Both the position numbers and the translations under genes were made by a program. Below, piece by piece: positions 7,284 to 13,589 of a DNA stretch of 23,336 nucleotides. How positions within the stretch are numbered: the stretch's first letter is position 1; every line of letters begins with the position of its first letter. This stretch comes from Desulfovibrionaceae bacterium UBA3823 (GTDB taxonomy: Bacteria; Desulfobacterota; Desulfovibrionia; Desulfovibrionales; Desulfovibrionaceae). The stretch lies in NCBI GenBank assembly GCA_002369295.1, contig DFDR01000222.1:1-23336 (forward strand). The letters are read 5' to 3'. Below the pieces are notes generated by a model. The model did not search any database and was not told where the DNA came from. It saw only the letters and a list, made by a program, of their open reading frames with translations.

Positions 7284-8306
7284 TTACTCGCCAGACTTCT
7301 TTTCCAGAGGCTTGTCCAAGGGCAGGCCGGCGTCGGCCATGGCTTCGCGGTACATATCCTCGTATTCAGGATAGGTAAGGAAGTTCTTTTCCGGATTCCA
7401 CGGGTTCACGTGGCGCGTGCGGCGGGTGTCGCACGGCAGGTTGCGGGTGGGGCTGAAGAACACGCCCGCCATGTGGGTCAGCTTGGAGAAGGGGAAGTAC
7501 GCGAGCAGGACGCTCACGAGCGTAACGTGCATGAAGAAGACAGGATCGATGCCGGCTGCGGAGATGGGATGGAACTGCACGAGGCCCATGATGTAGGCCT
7601 TGACCTGGGTGATGTCGGTCTTGCAGAAGTAGCGCATGCAGATGCCGGTGCCGGCAATGCCCATGACGAGCCACAGCGGGAAGTAGTCCTGGAAGAGCGA
7701 GATGTAGCGCACGCGGGGGTTGGCCAGGCGGCGCAGGAGCAGGAAGGCGGCTGCGCAGAGCAGAAGGCCGCCGGTCATGTAGAAGCGGGGGGCGCCGATC
7801 TGGAACATGCCGTCGATCATCTCGAAGAAGCCGACGCAGGCCGGCACGGGTTCCATGAAGAAGCGGAAGTGGCGGAAGAAGACGAGGAAGAAGCAGTAGT
7901 GGAAGAGCAGCGCGAAGACCCAGAGCCATTTGGAGGAGTAGTACACCAGGCGCGGGCCGCCGTTGATGGCGTCGTTGGGCTTGACTTCAGCGTGCATGTT
8001 GCGGAAGAGCGAACGGAAGAGGAAGACCTCGAGGATCATCCTTTTGACCACGCCCCACTTGGTGTCGGGGCAGTCCCATTTGGCCTGCTTGATCCAGTCG
8101 AGGGACTTTTCCTGGCCGCCGGTGGTCGGGATGGCGAAAGGAACAGGCGATTTAGCCCAGTACACCATGCGCCACACGACGCCAACGAGGAAAACGGCAA
8201 TCGCCGCGTACGGCAGCACGACACCGAACAGGCTTCCGAGCCCTATCGATGCGCCCAGCCAGGCGATGGCTGCGACGAGCGCCACAACCAGTAAAGATTT
8301 TAACAT
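7284..8306 (-). CDS. dsrM: DsrM, NarI-like cytochrome b membrane subunit
   Basis: DsrM is a diheme cytochrome b of the NarI/HdrE type that takes electrons from menaquinol and hands them to DsrK. The 340-residue protein has about six hydrophobic helices. The first two span residues 3-22 and 27-47; later ones lie near 127-145, 180-192, 210-225 and 255-273. Histidines in or near the helices (His136, His146, His246, His260, His278) are candidates for heme b ligands, but I cannot assign pairs without an alignment. The C-terminal 60 residues are polar and cytoplasmic. GAGAGG at 8313-8318 lies 6 bases before the ATG. It is the first of the five dsr genes and follows the RsbRD-type gene by 24 bases, so they share a transcript. 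Confidence 0.94.
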   Translation of the reverse strand: MLKSLLVVALVAAIAWLGASIGLGSLFGVVLPYAAIAVFLVGVVWRMVYWAKSPVPFAIPTTGGQEKSLDWIKQAKWDCPDTKWGVVKRMILEVFLFRSLFRNMHAEVKPNDAINGGPRLVYYSSKWLWVFALLFHYCFFLVFFRHFRFFMEPVPACVGFFEMIDGMFQIGAPRFYMTGGLLLCAAAFLLLRRLANPRVRYISLFQDYFPLWLVMGIAGTGICMRYFCKTDITQVKAYIMGLVQFHPISAAGIDPVFFMHVTLVSVLLAYFPFSKLTHMAGVFFSPTRNLPCDTRRTRHVNPWNPEKNFLTYPEYEDMYREAMADAGLPLDKPLEKKSGE

Positions 8307-8330
8307 TCCCTACCTCTCTATGCGATAGTG

Positions 8331-8861
8331 TTAGCTTTTTCCCTCTTGTTCCAGAGGGCTGCCTCCCACCCGTTGCGCCCAGCGGACAAGCTGGGCATGT
8401 TGGTTCTTTATCTCGCGGATCCTGTTCTCAGCGACAGTTTCCCGTGATTTCATGTAGGTGTCGAGCGCCATGAGCACGATGGTGTCAAGCCGGGATTCGG
8501 CGTCCAGATATTCCTGAAGCGCCTGATCCTTGAGCTTCGGCAGGACGTGTTTGCGCATGACGGGCTTGAGCAGGTAGAAGACCATGATCCCCTGGCTGGG
8601 GAGCATGGCCTGCACGGCCCTCAGGTGCACGAAGCGGTCGATGGCCTGCTTCACGTCCTCGGGCTTCTTGTCCCAGCCGGACACGGCCTCGTAGACGGTG
8701 CGGGCCGCCTCGCGGGTCATGTCGGCAACGGGATTGGTGAAGGGATCCTTCACCGTGCGCAGAAAGCCGGTGGACTGGAGGGGGTAGGTGTTGAAGATGG
8801 CGTTCACCCATTCTTCGAGCACCTGCTCCCGGCAGTTGAAGAAAATGTCAAGAGATTTCAT
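8331..8861 (-). CDS. Stand-alone RsbRD_N-type domain protein at the head of the dsr operon
   Basis: The 176-residue product matches the pattern of the RsbRD N-terminal domain. It has an N-terminal Trp in EEWVNAIFNTYP and a central NPVADM stretch. It also has the LRAVQAMLPSQG core, a YLLKPVMRK helix and a long terminal helix that includes DTYMKSRE. In other proteins this helical, globin-like sensory domain precedes a STAS domain of a stressosome component or a kinase domain; here nothing is attached. AGGAG at 8871-8875 lies 9 bases before the ATG at 8861, but only 3 before an in-frame TTG at 8867, so the ATG is chosen. It is co-directional with dsrM and probably the first gene of that transcript. 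A regulatory or sensing role for the complex is an inference from position; no ligand is known to me. Confidence 0.82.
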   Translation of the reverse strand: MKSLDIFFNCREQVLEEWVNAIFNTYPLQSTGFLRTVKDPFTNPVADMTREAARTVYEAVSGWDKKPEDVKQAIDRFVHLRAVQAMLPSQGIMVFYLLKPVMRKHVLPKLKDQALQEYLDAESRLDTIVLMALDTYMKSRETVAENRIREIKNQHAQLVRWAQRVGGSPLEQEGKS

Positions 8862-8955
8862 GGACAAAGGCTCCTGCTGGCTGCCCCTCTCCGGCGCCTG
8901 TCCCGGCCTGCCGAGGGCCTGCCGGAGCGCCTGAGGGAGAGGCGATTAACTTCCT

Positions 8956-9001
8956 CAAATACTGGAAAAGATATGCGGAGTCAACGAGCTGAAATTGCTC
9001 G
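8956..9001 (-). promoter_or_regulatory. Promoter candidate of the dsr operon with an adjacent inverted repeat
   Basis: On the minus strand TTGACT (8979-8984) is followed after 17 bases by TATTTG (8956-8961), giving a leader of roughly 85 bases before the ATG at 8861. Immediately upstream of the -35 box a perfect inverted repeat, CGAGC-N7-GCTCG (8985-9001), is well placed for an activator. The -35 box is good; the -10 box is weak, which fits an activated promoter. Confidence 0.45.
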
Positions 9002-9004
9002 CAA

Positions 9005-10225
9005 TCAGGGCCTGCGGCGCTGAAAGCCCCCGTCGCCGCCCTGGCCGAAGGCATCCTTGCCTTCGTCGCAGGCCTCGTCGTGGCGGCAGGCGCCGGCAAC
9101 GGATCCGCCGGCATCATTGCCGTCGAAGGGAAGCGAAGGATCGCCGCCGCGACTCGCCTGCGGCCTGCGGGGGGCAGGCCTGGCCTGGCCCGTCTGGCCT
9201 GCGTAGGGCTGCTGGACGCGCTGTAGCGAAGGCTGGACCTGAACTGGCGCTGCCGGCTGGCCCAGCTGGCCTTGCTGGCTCGGCTGCCCGTCAGAGGCTG
9301 CCTGCCCGGGCAGCGCCTGCGGCGCCAAAGCCGGGGCGGGTCGCCCTGCGGGCCATGACTGCGTCGCTTGGGCAGCGGCCTCTCTGGCCAGATGCGTCGG
9401 CAGGCCCTGGTACTCGACGAAGGGCACCACCGGGGAACCCGCATGGAAGACGTAGGCCTGGTTGCGCAGGACGCGGAACTTGACGGCGAGCATGTCTCTG
9501 TCGAGGTAGTCGAGAAGCCCCGGCTCCGCGGCGCCCTCGGACTTGGCCAGAGCCTCGAGGATGTTGGAGCCGCTGTGCAGCTCGCGGGCCATGATCCGGA
9601 TGCGGGCCAGATCCCTTGGCGATTCCGCCACGGGCAGGAAGGCCACGTCGACCTTGCCGGCCAGGGCTTCAACGCCCTTGCGGCAGGCCGTGCAGGAGGG
9701 GGAGAAGAAGAAGTGGACCTTGGCGTGCTCGAGGTTCTCGTTGATGGCCCACACGCCGGCAAAGGACTTGAGCACGGCGCCGGCGTTGAAGAGGAAGAAG
9801 ACGGTCCACACGATGGCAAGCAGGGACATGCCATGCCCGCGCGCAGAGAGCGTCTGGGCAGGCCTGCAGGCGCGCCGGAAGCTCAGGTAGACGGCAAGGA
9901 AGAAGGCTGCGACTATCAGGCAGTTGAAGCAGGGCGCCGTCAGGGCCATGAGCGCGAGCAGGCCGATGTCGAGGGCAACGCAGATGCCGGCCAGCAGGCG
10001 CCCGAGGCCGGCGCGCCGCAGGAGGGCAAGGAGCCCGAGCAGGGCAAAGGAAAGCGCCCCGAACCACCACAGGGAGATGCCGGCTATGCTGGCGTCGGCG
10101 TAGAGCGTGCAGCCTTCGGTGAAGCAGATGTCGAAGCTTTTGCCTGTCTTGGCCCAGAGGCAGAAGGCAAGAGCTGCAGCTGCAAGGACAAGAGCGCCGT
10201 AGACGGGGCTGGGGGATTGCTTCAT
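9005..10225 (-). CDS. VKOR-like membrane thiol oxidoreductase fused to a thioredoxin-like domain, with long Pro/Gln tail
   Basis: The 406-residue protein has five hydrophobic segments (about 8-26, 48-69, 75-97, 102-116 and 132-155) arranged as in bacterial VKOR homologues. Cys34 and Cys39 lie in the first loop, a Ser/Ala/Gly stretch follows, and CFNC (Cys99, Cys102) lies at the end of helix 3. Next comes a thioredoxin-like domain with CTAC (Cys178-Cys181) after a FFFSP strand and a probable cis-proline at 268 in SPVVPF. Such fusions make disulfides in the periplasm, using quinone as the final acceptor. Residues from about 283 to the end are low-complexity Pro, Gln, Ala and Gly, with two late cysteines (380, 386). 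The start is the ATG at 10225, which has only a weak GAAAAG upstream; longer versions run through non-coding-looking leader. It sits between sat and the dsr operon. Confidence 0.75.
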   Translation of the reverse strand: MKQSPSPVYGALVLAAAALAFCLWAKTGKSFDICFTEGCTLYADASIAGISLWWFGALSFALLGLLALLRRAGLGRLLAGICVALDIGLLALMALTAPCFNCLIVAAFFLAVYLSFRRACRPAQTLSARGHGMSLLAIVWTVFFLFNAGAVLKSFAGVWAINENLEHAKVHFFFSPSCTACRKGVEALAGKVDVAFLPVAESPRDLARIRIMARELHSGSNILEALAKSEGAAEPGLLDYLDRDMLAVKFRVLRNQAYVFHAGSPVVPFVEYQGLPTHLAREAAAQATQSWPAGRPAPALAPQALPGQAASDGQPSQQGQLGQPAAPVQVQPSLQRVQQPYAGQTGQARPAPRRPQASRGGDPSLPFDGNDAGGSVAGACRHDEACDEGKDAFGQGGDGGFQRRRP

Positions 10226-10390
10226 GGACTTTTCGGCGCATGCCGCGGGGGGGCGTGCGCTTCCTCCGTAAATTAAGGGCGTAGAAGAAGATCGTCGCAA
10301 GGGGCGGAGAAGAGGACCGCAGGAGAGGGGCGTGGGGAGGGGCAGGGTGCGCCAGGGAGGCTTTGACCTTTCCTGCAGCGCAAATGAGGC

Positions 10391-10419
10391 TTTATAGCCA
10401 AGATGGCGCGCGGAGGCAA
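10391..10419 (-). promoter_or_regulatory. Promoter candidate for the VKOR-like gene
   Basis: On the minus strand TTGCCT (10414-10419), a 17-base spacer and TATAAA (10391-10396) form a good sigma70-like promoter directly below the sat terminator. It predicts a long leader of about 155 bases before the ATG at 10225, in which I see no gene. A GGAGGA at 10263-10268 in this leader has no start codon at a usable distance. Confidence 0.55.
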
Positions 10420-10434
10420 ACCGGTGCTCGAGGC

Positions 10435-10467
10435 AAAAAAAGGGAGCCACCCCAGAGGGCGGCTCCC
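10435..10467 (-). terminator. Intrinsic terminator of sat
   Basis: GGGAGCC and GGCTCCC (10442-10448 with 10461-10467) form a GC-rich stem, with further pairing inside. On the minus strand a run of seven T residues follows (plus-strand A run at 10435-10441). It lies 27 bases after the sat stop codon. Confidence 0.88.
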
Positions 10468-10493
10468 CAAAGAGCTAGCTTACGTCAGCAAGA

Positions 10494-11765
10494 CTACATG
10501 GAGGCGCCGGAAGCGGCCTTCTGCATCTTGATCTCGACCTTCTCGGTGAGGCCTTCGTAGTAGGCGCGGAGGATGGTGAGGACTTCGGGACGGCCGAAGT
10601 GATCCGGAATCTCCTTGCCTTCGGAGAGGAACTTGCGGAGTTTGGTGCCGGAGAGGATGACGCGGTCTTCCTTGCTGTGGGGGCAGGTGCGCATGGAGGC
10701 CATGCCGTCGCACTTCACGCAGTAGAAGGTCCAGTCGATCTTCAGGGGCTCGCAGAGGAGGCGCTTGCCTTCTTCAGCGGGCTGAGGAATCTTGTCGAAG
10801 ATTTCCTGAGCTTCGAACATGCCGTAGAAGTCGCCCACGCCAGCGTGGTCGCGGCCGATGATCTGGCGGTTCACGCCGTAGTTCTGGCGGAAGGTGGCAT
10901 GCAGCAGGCCTTCGCGGGGGCCAGCGTAGCGCATGTCGAGGGGATAGCCGGCCTGGATGACGTTCTCTTTGACGAAGTACTTGTCGATCAGGGTGTCGAT
11001 GCACTTCACGCGGACTTCGGCCGGGATGTCGCCGGGCTTCAGGGCGCCGACGAGGGAGTGGATGACAACGCCGTCGCACACTTCAACAGCGAGCTTGGCG
11101 AGGTACTCGTGAGAGCGGTGCATGGGGTTGCGGAGCTGGAGAGCGGCAACCTTGGACCAGCCGCGCTTCTCGATTTCGGCGCGCAGTTCAGCGGGGGTCT
11201 TGTAGACGCCCTTGAACTTGACGGGGAATTCGCCCTGGGAGAGGACTTTGACCTTGCCGGCCATGTTGAAGGGCTTCTGGGCGAGAACCATCTTCACGCC
11301 GGGGTGATCGGTGGGAGCGACGTCCCAGAACTTCTCGGAGTCTTCGCCGTGGCCTTTGAACACGTTCTCGCATTCAAACTTCTTGGCGGCCTCGTCCATC
11401 TCGTAGATTTCGTCCACCTTCATGGTAGCCATGGTCTCGCCGTTGCGGACAAGGGCGACTTCCTGGCCGGGCTTGATGGCGGCGGCGTCTTCAGCGGAGA
11501 TGTCGAGGGTGATCGGCACGGGCCAGAAGGTGCCGTCGGCGAGGAGCATGTTCTCGCAGACGCTCTTCCAGTCGGCTTTGCCCATGAAGCCATCGAGCGG
11601 AGAGAAGCCGCCGATGCCCATCATGATGAGGTCGCCCTTGGCGCGGGAAGAGATCTCGACCTGTTTCAGGCCTTTCGCTTTTTCGAGTTCAGCTTTGAGG
11701 GCGTCGCCTTCGAGCAGGCAGCAGACGAGACCTTTTCCGCCATGAGGGGGCACGAGCTTGGACAT
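10494..11765 (-). CDS. sat: Sulfate adenylyltransferase (ATP sulfurylase), dissimilatory type
   Basis: Sat converts sulfate and ATP to adenosine phosphosulfate (APS) and pyrophosphate in the cytoplasm, the first step of sulfate reduction. The 423-residue protein has the family motifs [10 protein letters not shown] (starting near residue 210) and GRDHAGVG (near 305), which bind ATP and sulfate. Near residue 349 a zinc-type CVKC...TCPH site (Cys349, Cys352, Cys361, His363) is typical of the dissimilatory bacterial and archaeal enzyme. No APS-kinase domain is attached. Two in-frame ATGs exist. GGAGGA at 11772-11777 abuts the one at 11771 but lies 6 bases before the one at 11765, so the protein most likely begins [10 protein letters not shown]. 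It has its own promoter region and a strong terminator, and is therefore probably transcribed alone. Confidence 0.97.
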   Translation of the reverse strand: MSKLVPPHGGKGLVCCLLEGDALKAELEKAKGLKQVEISSRAKGDLIMMGIGGFSPLDGFMGKADWKSVCENMLLADGTFWPVPITLDISAEDAAAIKPGQEVALVRNGETMATMKVDEIYEMDEAAKKFECENVFKGHGEDSEKFWDVAPTDHPGVKMVLAQKPFNMAGKVKVLSQGEFPVKFKGVYKTPAELRAEIEKRGWSKVAALQLRNPMHRSHEYLAKLAVEVCDGVVIHSLVGALKPGDIPAEVRVKCIDTLIDKYFVKENVIQAGYPLDMRYAGPREGLLHATFRQNYGVNRQIIGRDHAGVGDFYGMFEAQEIFDKIPQPAEEGKRLLCEPLKIDWTFYCVKCDGMASMRTCPHSKEDRVILSGTKLRKFLSEGKEIPDHFGRPEVLTILRAYYEGLTEKVEIKMQKAASGASM

Positions 11766-11825
11766 ATCCATTCCTCCATACTAAGTTGAACGGCCTGCGA
11801 TCGCAAAGTGAGGCCGCTGTGTAGA

Positions 11826-11841
11826 ACAAGATTTATCTTGT
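11826..11841. repeat. Perfect inverted repeat at the sat transcription start region
   Basis: ACAAGATTTATCTTGT is a perfect 7-bp inverted repeat with a 2-base centre. It overlaps the proposed -10 box of sat and part of the Rex-like site, so it could be a second operator. Confidence 0.55.
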
Positions 11842-11863
11842 GAAATGGAGTACAAAAAGTCAA
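11835..11863 (-). promoter_or_regulatory. sat promoter candidate overlapped by a Rex-like site
   Basis: On the minus strand TTGACT (11858-11863), a 17-base spacer and CAAGAT (11835-11840) form a promoter with a strong -35 and weak -10. The spacer contains TTGTGAAATGGAGTACAA on the plus strand (11838-11855), an imperfect match to the TTGTGAA-N4-TTCACAA type of operator bound by the redox repressor Rex. Rex is reported to repress sat in Desulfovibrio vulgaris. One half-site is perfect and the other keeps ACAA. Confidence 0.5.
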
Positions 11864-12074
11864 CCGCCAACCCTGGGCTTTCTCTTTTGAACGGGGCTAA
11901 CTAGGCTAAATTATTCGCCAGAGCTTTGGAAATATTTTTTGCCGACATGCCCCCTCCAGCCCCTTGTCCGGCACCCTGCAAACGCGCTTCCGATGTCTCC
12001 TGCAGCCTCTGGCAGCACTTTTGCCAGGCGGGCTTGCGCAAAATTTCACAAGCGCCATATGGGGCCGGCAACGC

Positions 12075-12114
12075 AAAAGCCGGGGGCGGATCTGCCATCC
12101 GATCCGCCTCCGGC
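12075..12114 (-). terminator. Intrinsic terminator after ssb
   Basis: A 14-bp stem with one G-T pair (12079-12092 with 12101-12114) and an 8-base loop is followed on the minus strand by TTTTGCG. It lies about 40 bases past the ssb stop and probably ends the carboxylase-ssb transcript. Confidence 0.75.
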
Positions 12115-12143
12115 TGCGATGCTATGCTGCTGGGCCTGTCTTG

Positions 12144-12163
12144 CCTAGAAGGGCCTAGAAGGG
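12144..12163. repeat. Tandem 10-bp duplication at the ssb stop codon
   Basis: CCTAGAAGGG occurs twice without a gap. The inner copy encodes the end of the terminal Pro-Phe-stop of SSB and the outer copy lies just beyond the stop, consistent with a recent slippage duplication. Confidence 0.6.
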
Positions 12164-12784
12164 CACCTGGTCCATGTTGGCTTCCGTGGGGAAGAGGGTG
12201 CTCTTCTCCTCGCTGGCATTGCCGGTGCTGGCGCTGGGAGCGGCGTCCTCGGAGGGGGAGAGGTCGGACTGCAGGTCCTGGTGCGCCGGCTGGGGAGCCG
12301 GGGCGGCAGGGGCGGCCGGCGCCTGGGGCGCTGCCGAGTGCTGCTGGTAGGGAGCGTGCCCGCCGTAGGAGCGGTCGCCGGGGCCCTGGAAGGAGCGGCG
12401 GTCCTGGTAGGACGGACGGTCGCCGTACTGGCGATCGCCGCCCTGGTAGGGGCGGTCGCCCTTGCGGTCGAGGAAGACGACGCGCTGTCCGCGGATTTCG
12501 GTGACGAAGCGTTCCTGGCCCTGCTGGTCCTGGTACTTGCGGGTCTGGAGCTGGCCTTCCACATAGACGAGGCTGCCTTTGCTCAGGTATTGGGAGCAGT
12601 TTTCCGCCTGGCGCTGGAAAACGGAAACGCGGTGCCATTCAGTGCGTTCGACGCGGTTGCCGTCGCGGTCGATGTAGGATTCGTCGGTGGCGATGGAGAG
12701 GGAGCAGACGGGAGTTCCATTCGAGGTGTAGCGGAGTTCGGGATCGCGGCCAAGACGGCCGATGAGCATGACTCTGTTCAGCAT
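12155..12784 (-). CDS. ssb: Single-stranded DNA-binding protein SSB
   Basis: SSB coats single-stranded DNA during replication, recombination and repair, and recruits partners through its C-terminal tip. The 209-residue product opens with the classic OB-fold start MLNRVMLIGRLGRDPELRY and continues with TEWHRVSVF and a YVEGQLQTRKY strand, covering about residues 1-110. A long disordered linker rich in Gly, Gln, Tyr, Arg, then Pro and Ala follows. The C-terminus ends in MDQVPF. The final Pro-Phe is conserved, but the tip is less acidic than the usual DDDIPF. AAAGGA at 12791-12796 lies 6 bases before the ATG. It follows the carrier-like gene by 119 bases with no clear promoter, so co-transcription with the carboxylase genes is likely but not certain. 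Confidence 0.95.
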   Translation of the reverse strand: MLNRVMLIGRLGRDPELRYTSNGTPVCSLSIATDESYIDRDGNRVERTEWHRVSVFQRQAENCSQYLSKGSLVYVEGQLQTRKYQDQQGQERFVTEIRGQRVVFLDRKGDRPYQGGDRQYGDRPSYQDRRSFQGPGDRSYGGHAPYQQHSAAPQAPAAPAAPAPQPAHQDLQSDLSPSEDAAPSASTGNASEEKSTLFPTEANMDQVPF

Positions 12785-12903
12785 GAGGGGTCCTTTCAAC
12801 TGCCTTCGTGCAGGCAGGAGACAATGATGGTGTCGGTTGAGGTAGGCGGTGCGGAATGCAGTCGTCTTTGTTGTGGAAGCAGGATGTTCAATGACTGGCG
12901 GCG

Positions 12904-13554
12904 CTAGGAGCGCTCCTGCCATTCGGTCTGCACGTGCATGATGACTTCCTTGATGGCCGGAAGCTCTTCCTGCGGGCAGACGCCGATGAGCGGGGCGTCC
13001 GCGTCGACGTTGTCGTTGGGCGTGAAGTAGGTGGCGTAGATGACGCCGTCGGGGCCCGAGTAGTAGAGGGGAAGCTCGCGCTTCATGCGGCTCATGATGA
13101 AGATTTCCTGGCCGTTGCGGACAACGACGCTGCCCGGATCGTGGGAGCGCAGCTTGGCCGCCATCTCGGGCGTGAAATAGTACTTGGCGCGCTCCGGAGC
13201 CTTGAAAAGGTAGAGCGCCTTGCGCAGGATTATGTTTTCCACTTCCTCGCGCGTCAAGTGGTGGCGCAGGGTCACGAGCGTGGTCGAGCACTCCACGAAC
13301 TGCTTCTCGAGCTCGCTGTGCACGGCGCCGACTATGCCCTTTTCAGGCGCGCAGATGGGCTTGGGGTTGCGCTCGCGGGTCAGGGTGGCGAGGAGGGTTC
13401 CCGGCTTCTCCTTCCAGGTTCCCTGGGGGCCGTGGACCTTGTCGCCGGGCTTGATGTCGGCAAAGGCAATTTCGCCCGTGTGGGGCGCCTTCACCTCGAT
13501 TTCGCGGTAGGGCGACTGCTTTATCTGCTCGAGCAGGTCGGATACGTTCAGCAT
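12904..13554 (-). CDS. Biotinyl/lipoyl-fold protein of the carboxylase cluster, lacking the biotinyl lysine
   Basis: The 216-residue protein resembles a biotin/lipoyl attachment domain over roughly residues 18-100: an APHTGEI opening, GDKVHGPQGTW, PGTLLATL, then ICAPEKGIVGAV and a closing TLVTLRH strand. Aligning the last strands to E. coli BCCP puts Arg (in TRERNPKPI) where the biotinylated Lys of the AMKM motif should be, and no MKM-like sequence occurs anywhere. The remaining residues (about 105-216) are a second, conserved-looking domain I do not recognise, with FKAPERAKYYFTPEM and IGVCPQEELP. Public annotations of such proteins tend to read biotin attachment protein. AAAGGTG at 13563-13569 lies 8 bases before the ATG, and only 35 bases separate it from the carboxyltransferase gene. 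It may be a structural adaptor rather than a biotin carrier. Confidence 0.7.
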   Translation of the reverse strand: MLNVSDLLEQIKQSPYREIEVKAPHTGEIAFADIKPGDKVHGPQGTWKEKPGTLLATLTRERNPKPICAPEKGIVGAVHSELEKQFVECSTTLVTLRHHLTREEVENIILRKALYLFKAPERAKYYFTPEMAAKLRSHDPGSVVVRNGQEIFIMSRMKRELPLYYSGPDGVIYATYFTPNDNVDADAPLIGVCPQEELPAIKEVIMHVQTEWQERS

Positions 13555-13589
13555 CGCTTAAGCACCTTTCATGCCGCTTGAGGCCGCGG

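Larger units (their letters stand above)
11766..12154. other. Intergenic region between ssb and sat
   Basis: This stretch of about 390 bases holds the sat ribosome binding site and promoter (11772-11863) and the ssb terminator (12075-12114). In the roughly 200 bases between them I find no convincing gene on either strand and no further repeat; open frames there lack plausible ribosome binding sites. Confidence 0.6.

Noticed and set aside
10226..10390. Possible leader peptide gene upstream of the VKOR-like gene
   Set aside because: A GGAGGA is present, but no start codon lies at a usable distance and the nearby ATG frame overlaps the VKOR-like gene out of frame.
12800..12817. 6-bp hairpin (CTGCCT/AGGCAG) just upstream of the ssb ribosome binding site
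   Set aside because: It is short, has no T-run and does not hide the ribosome binding site; too weak to call a regulatory element.
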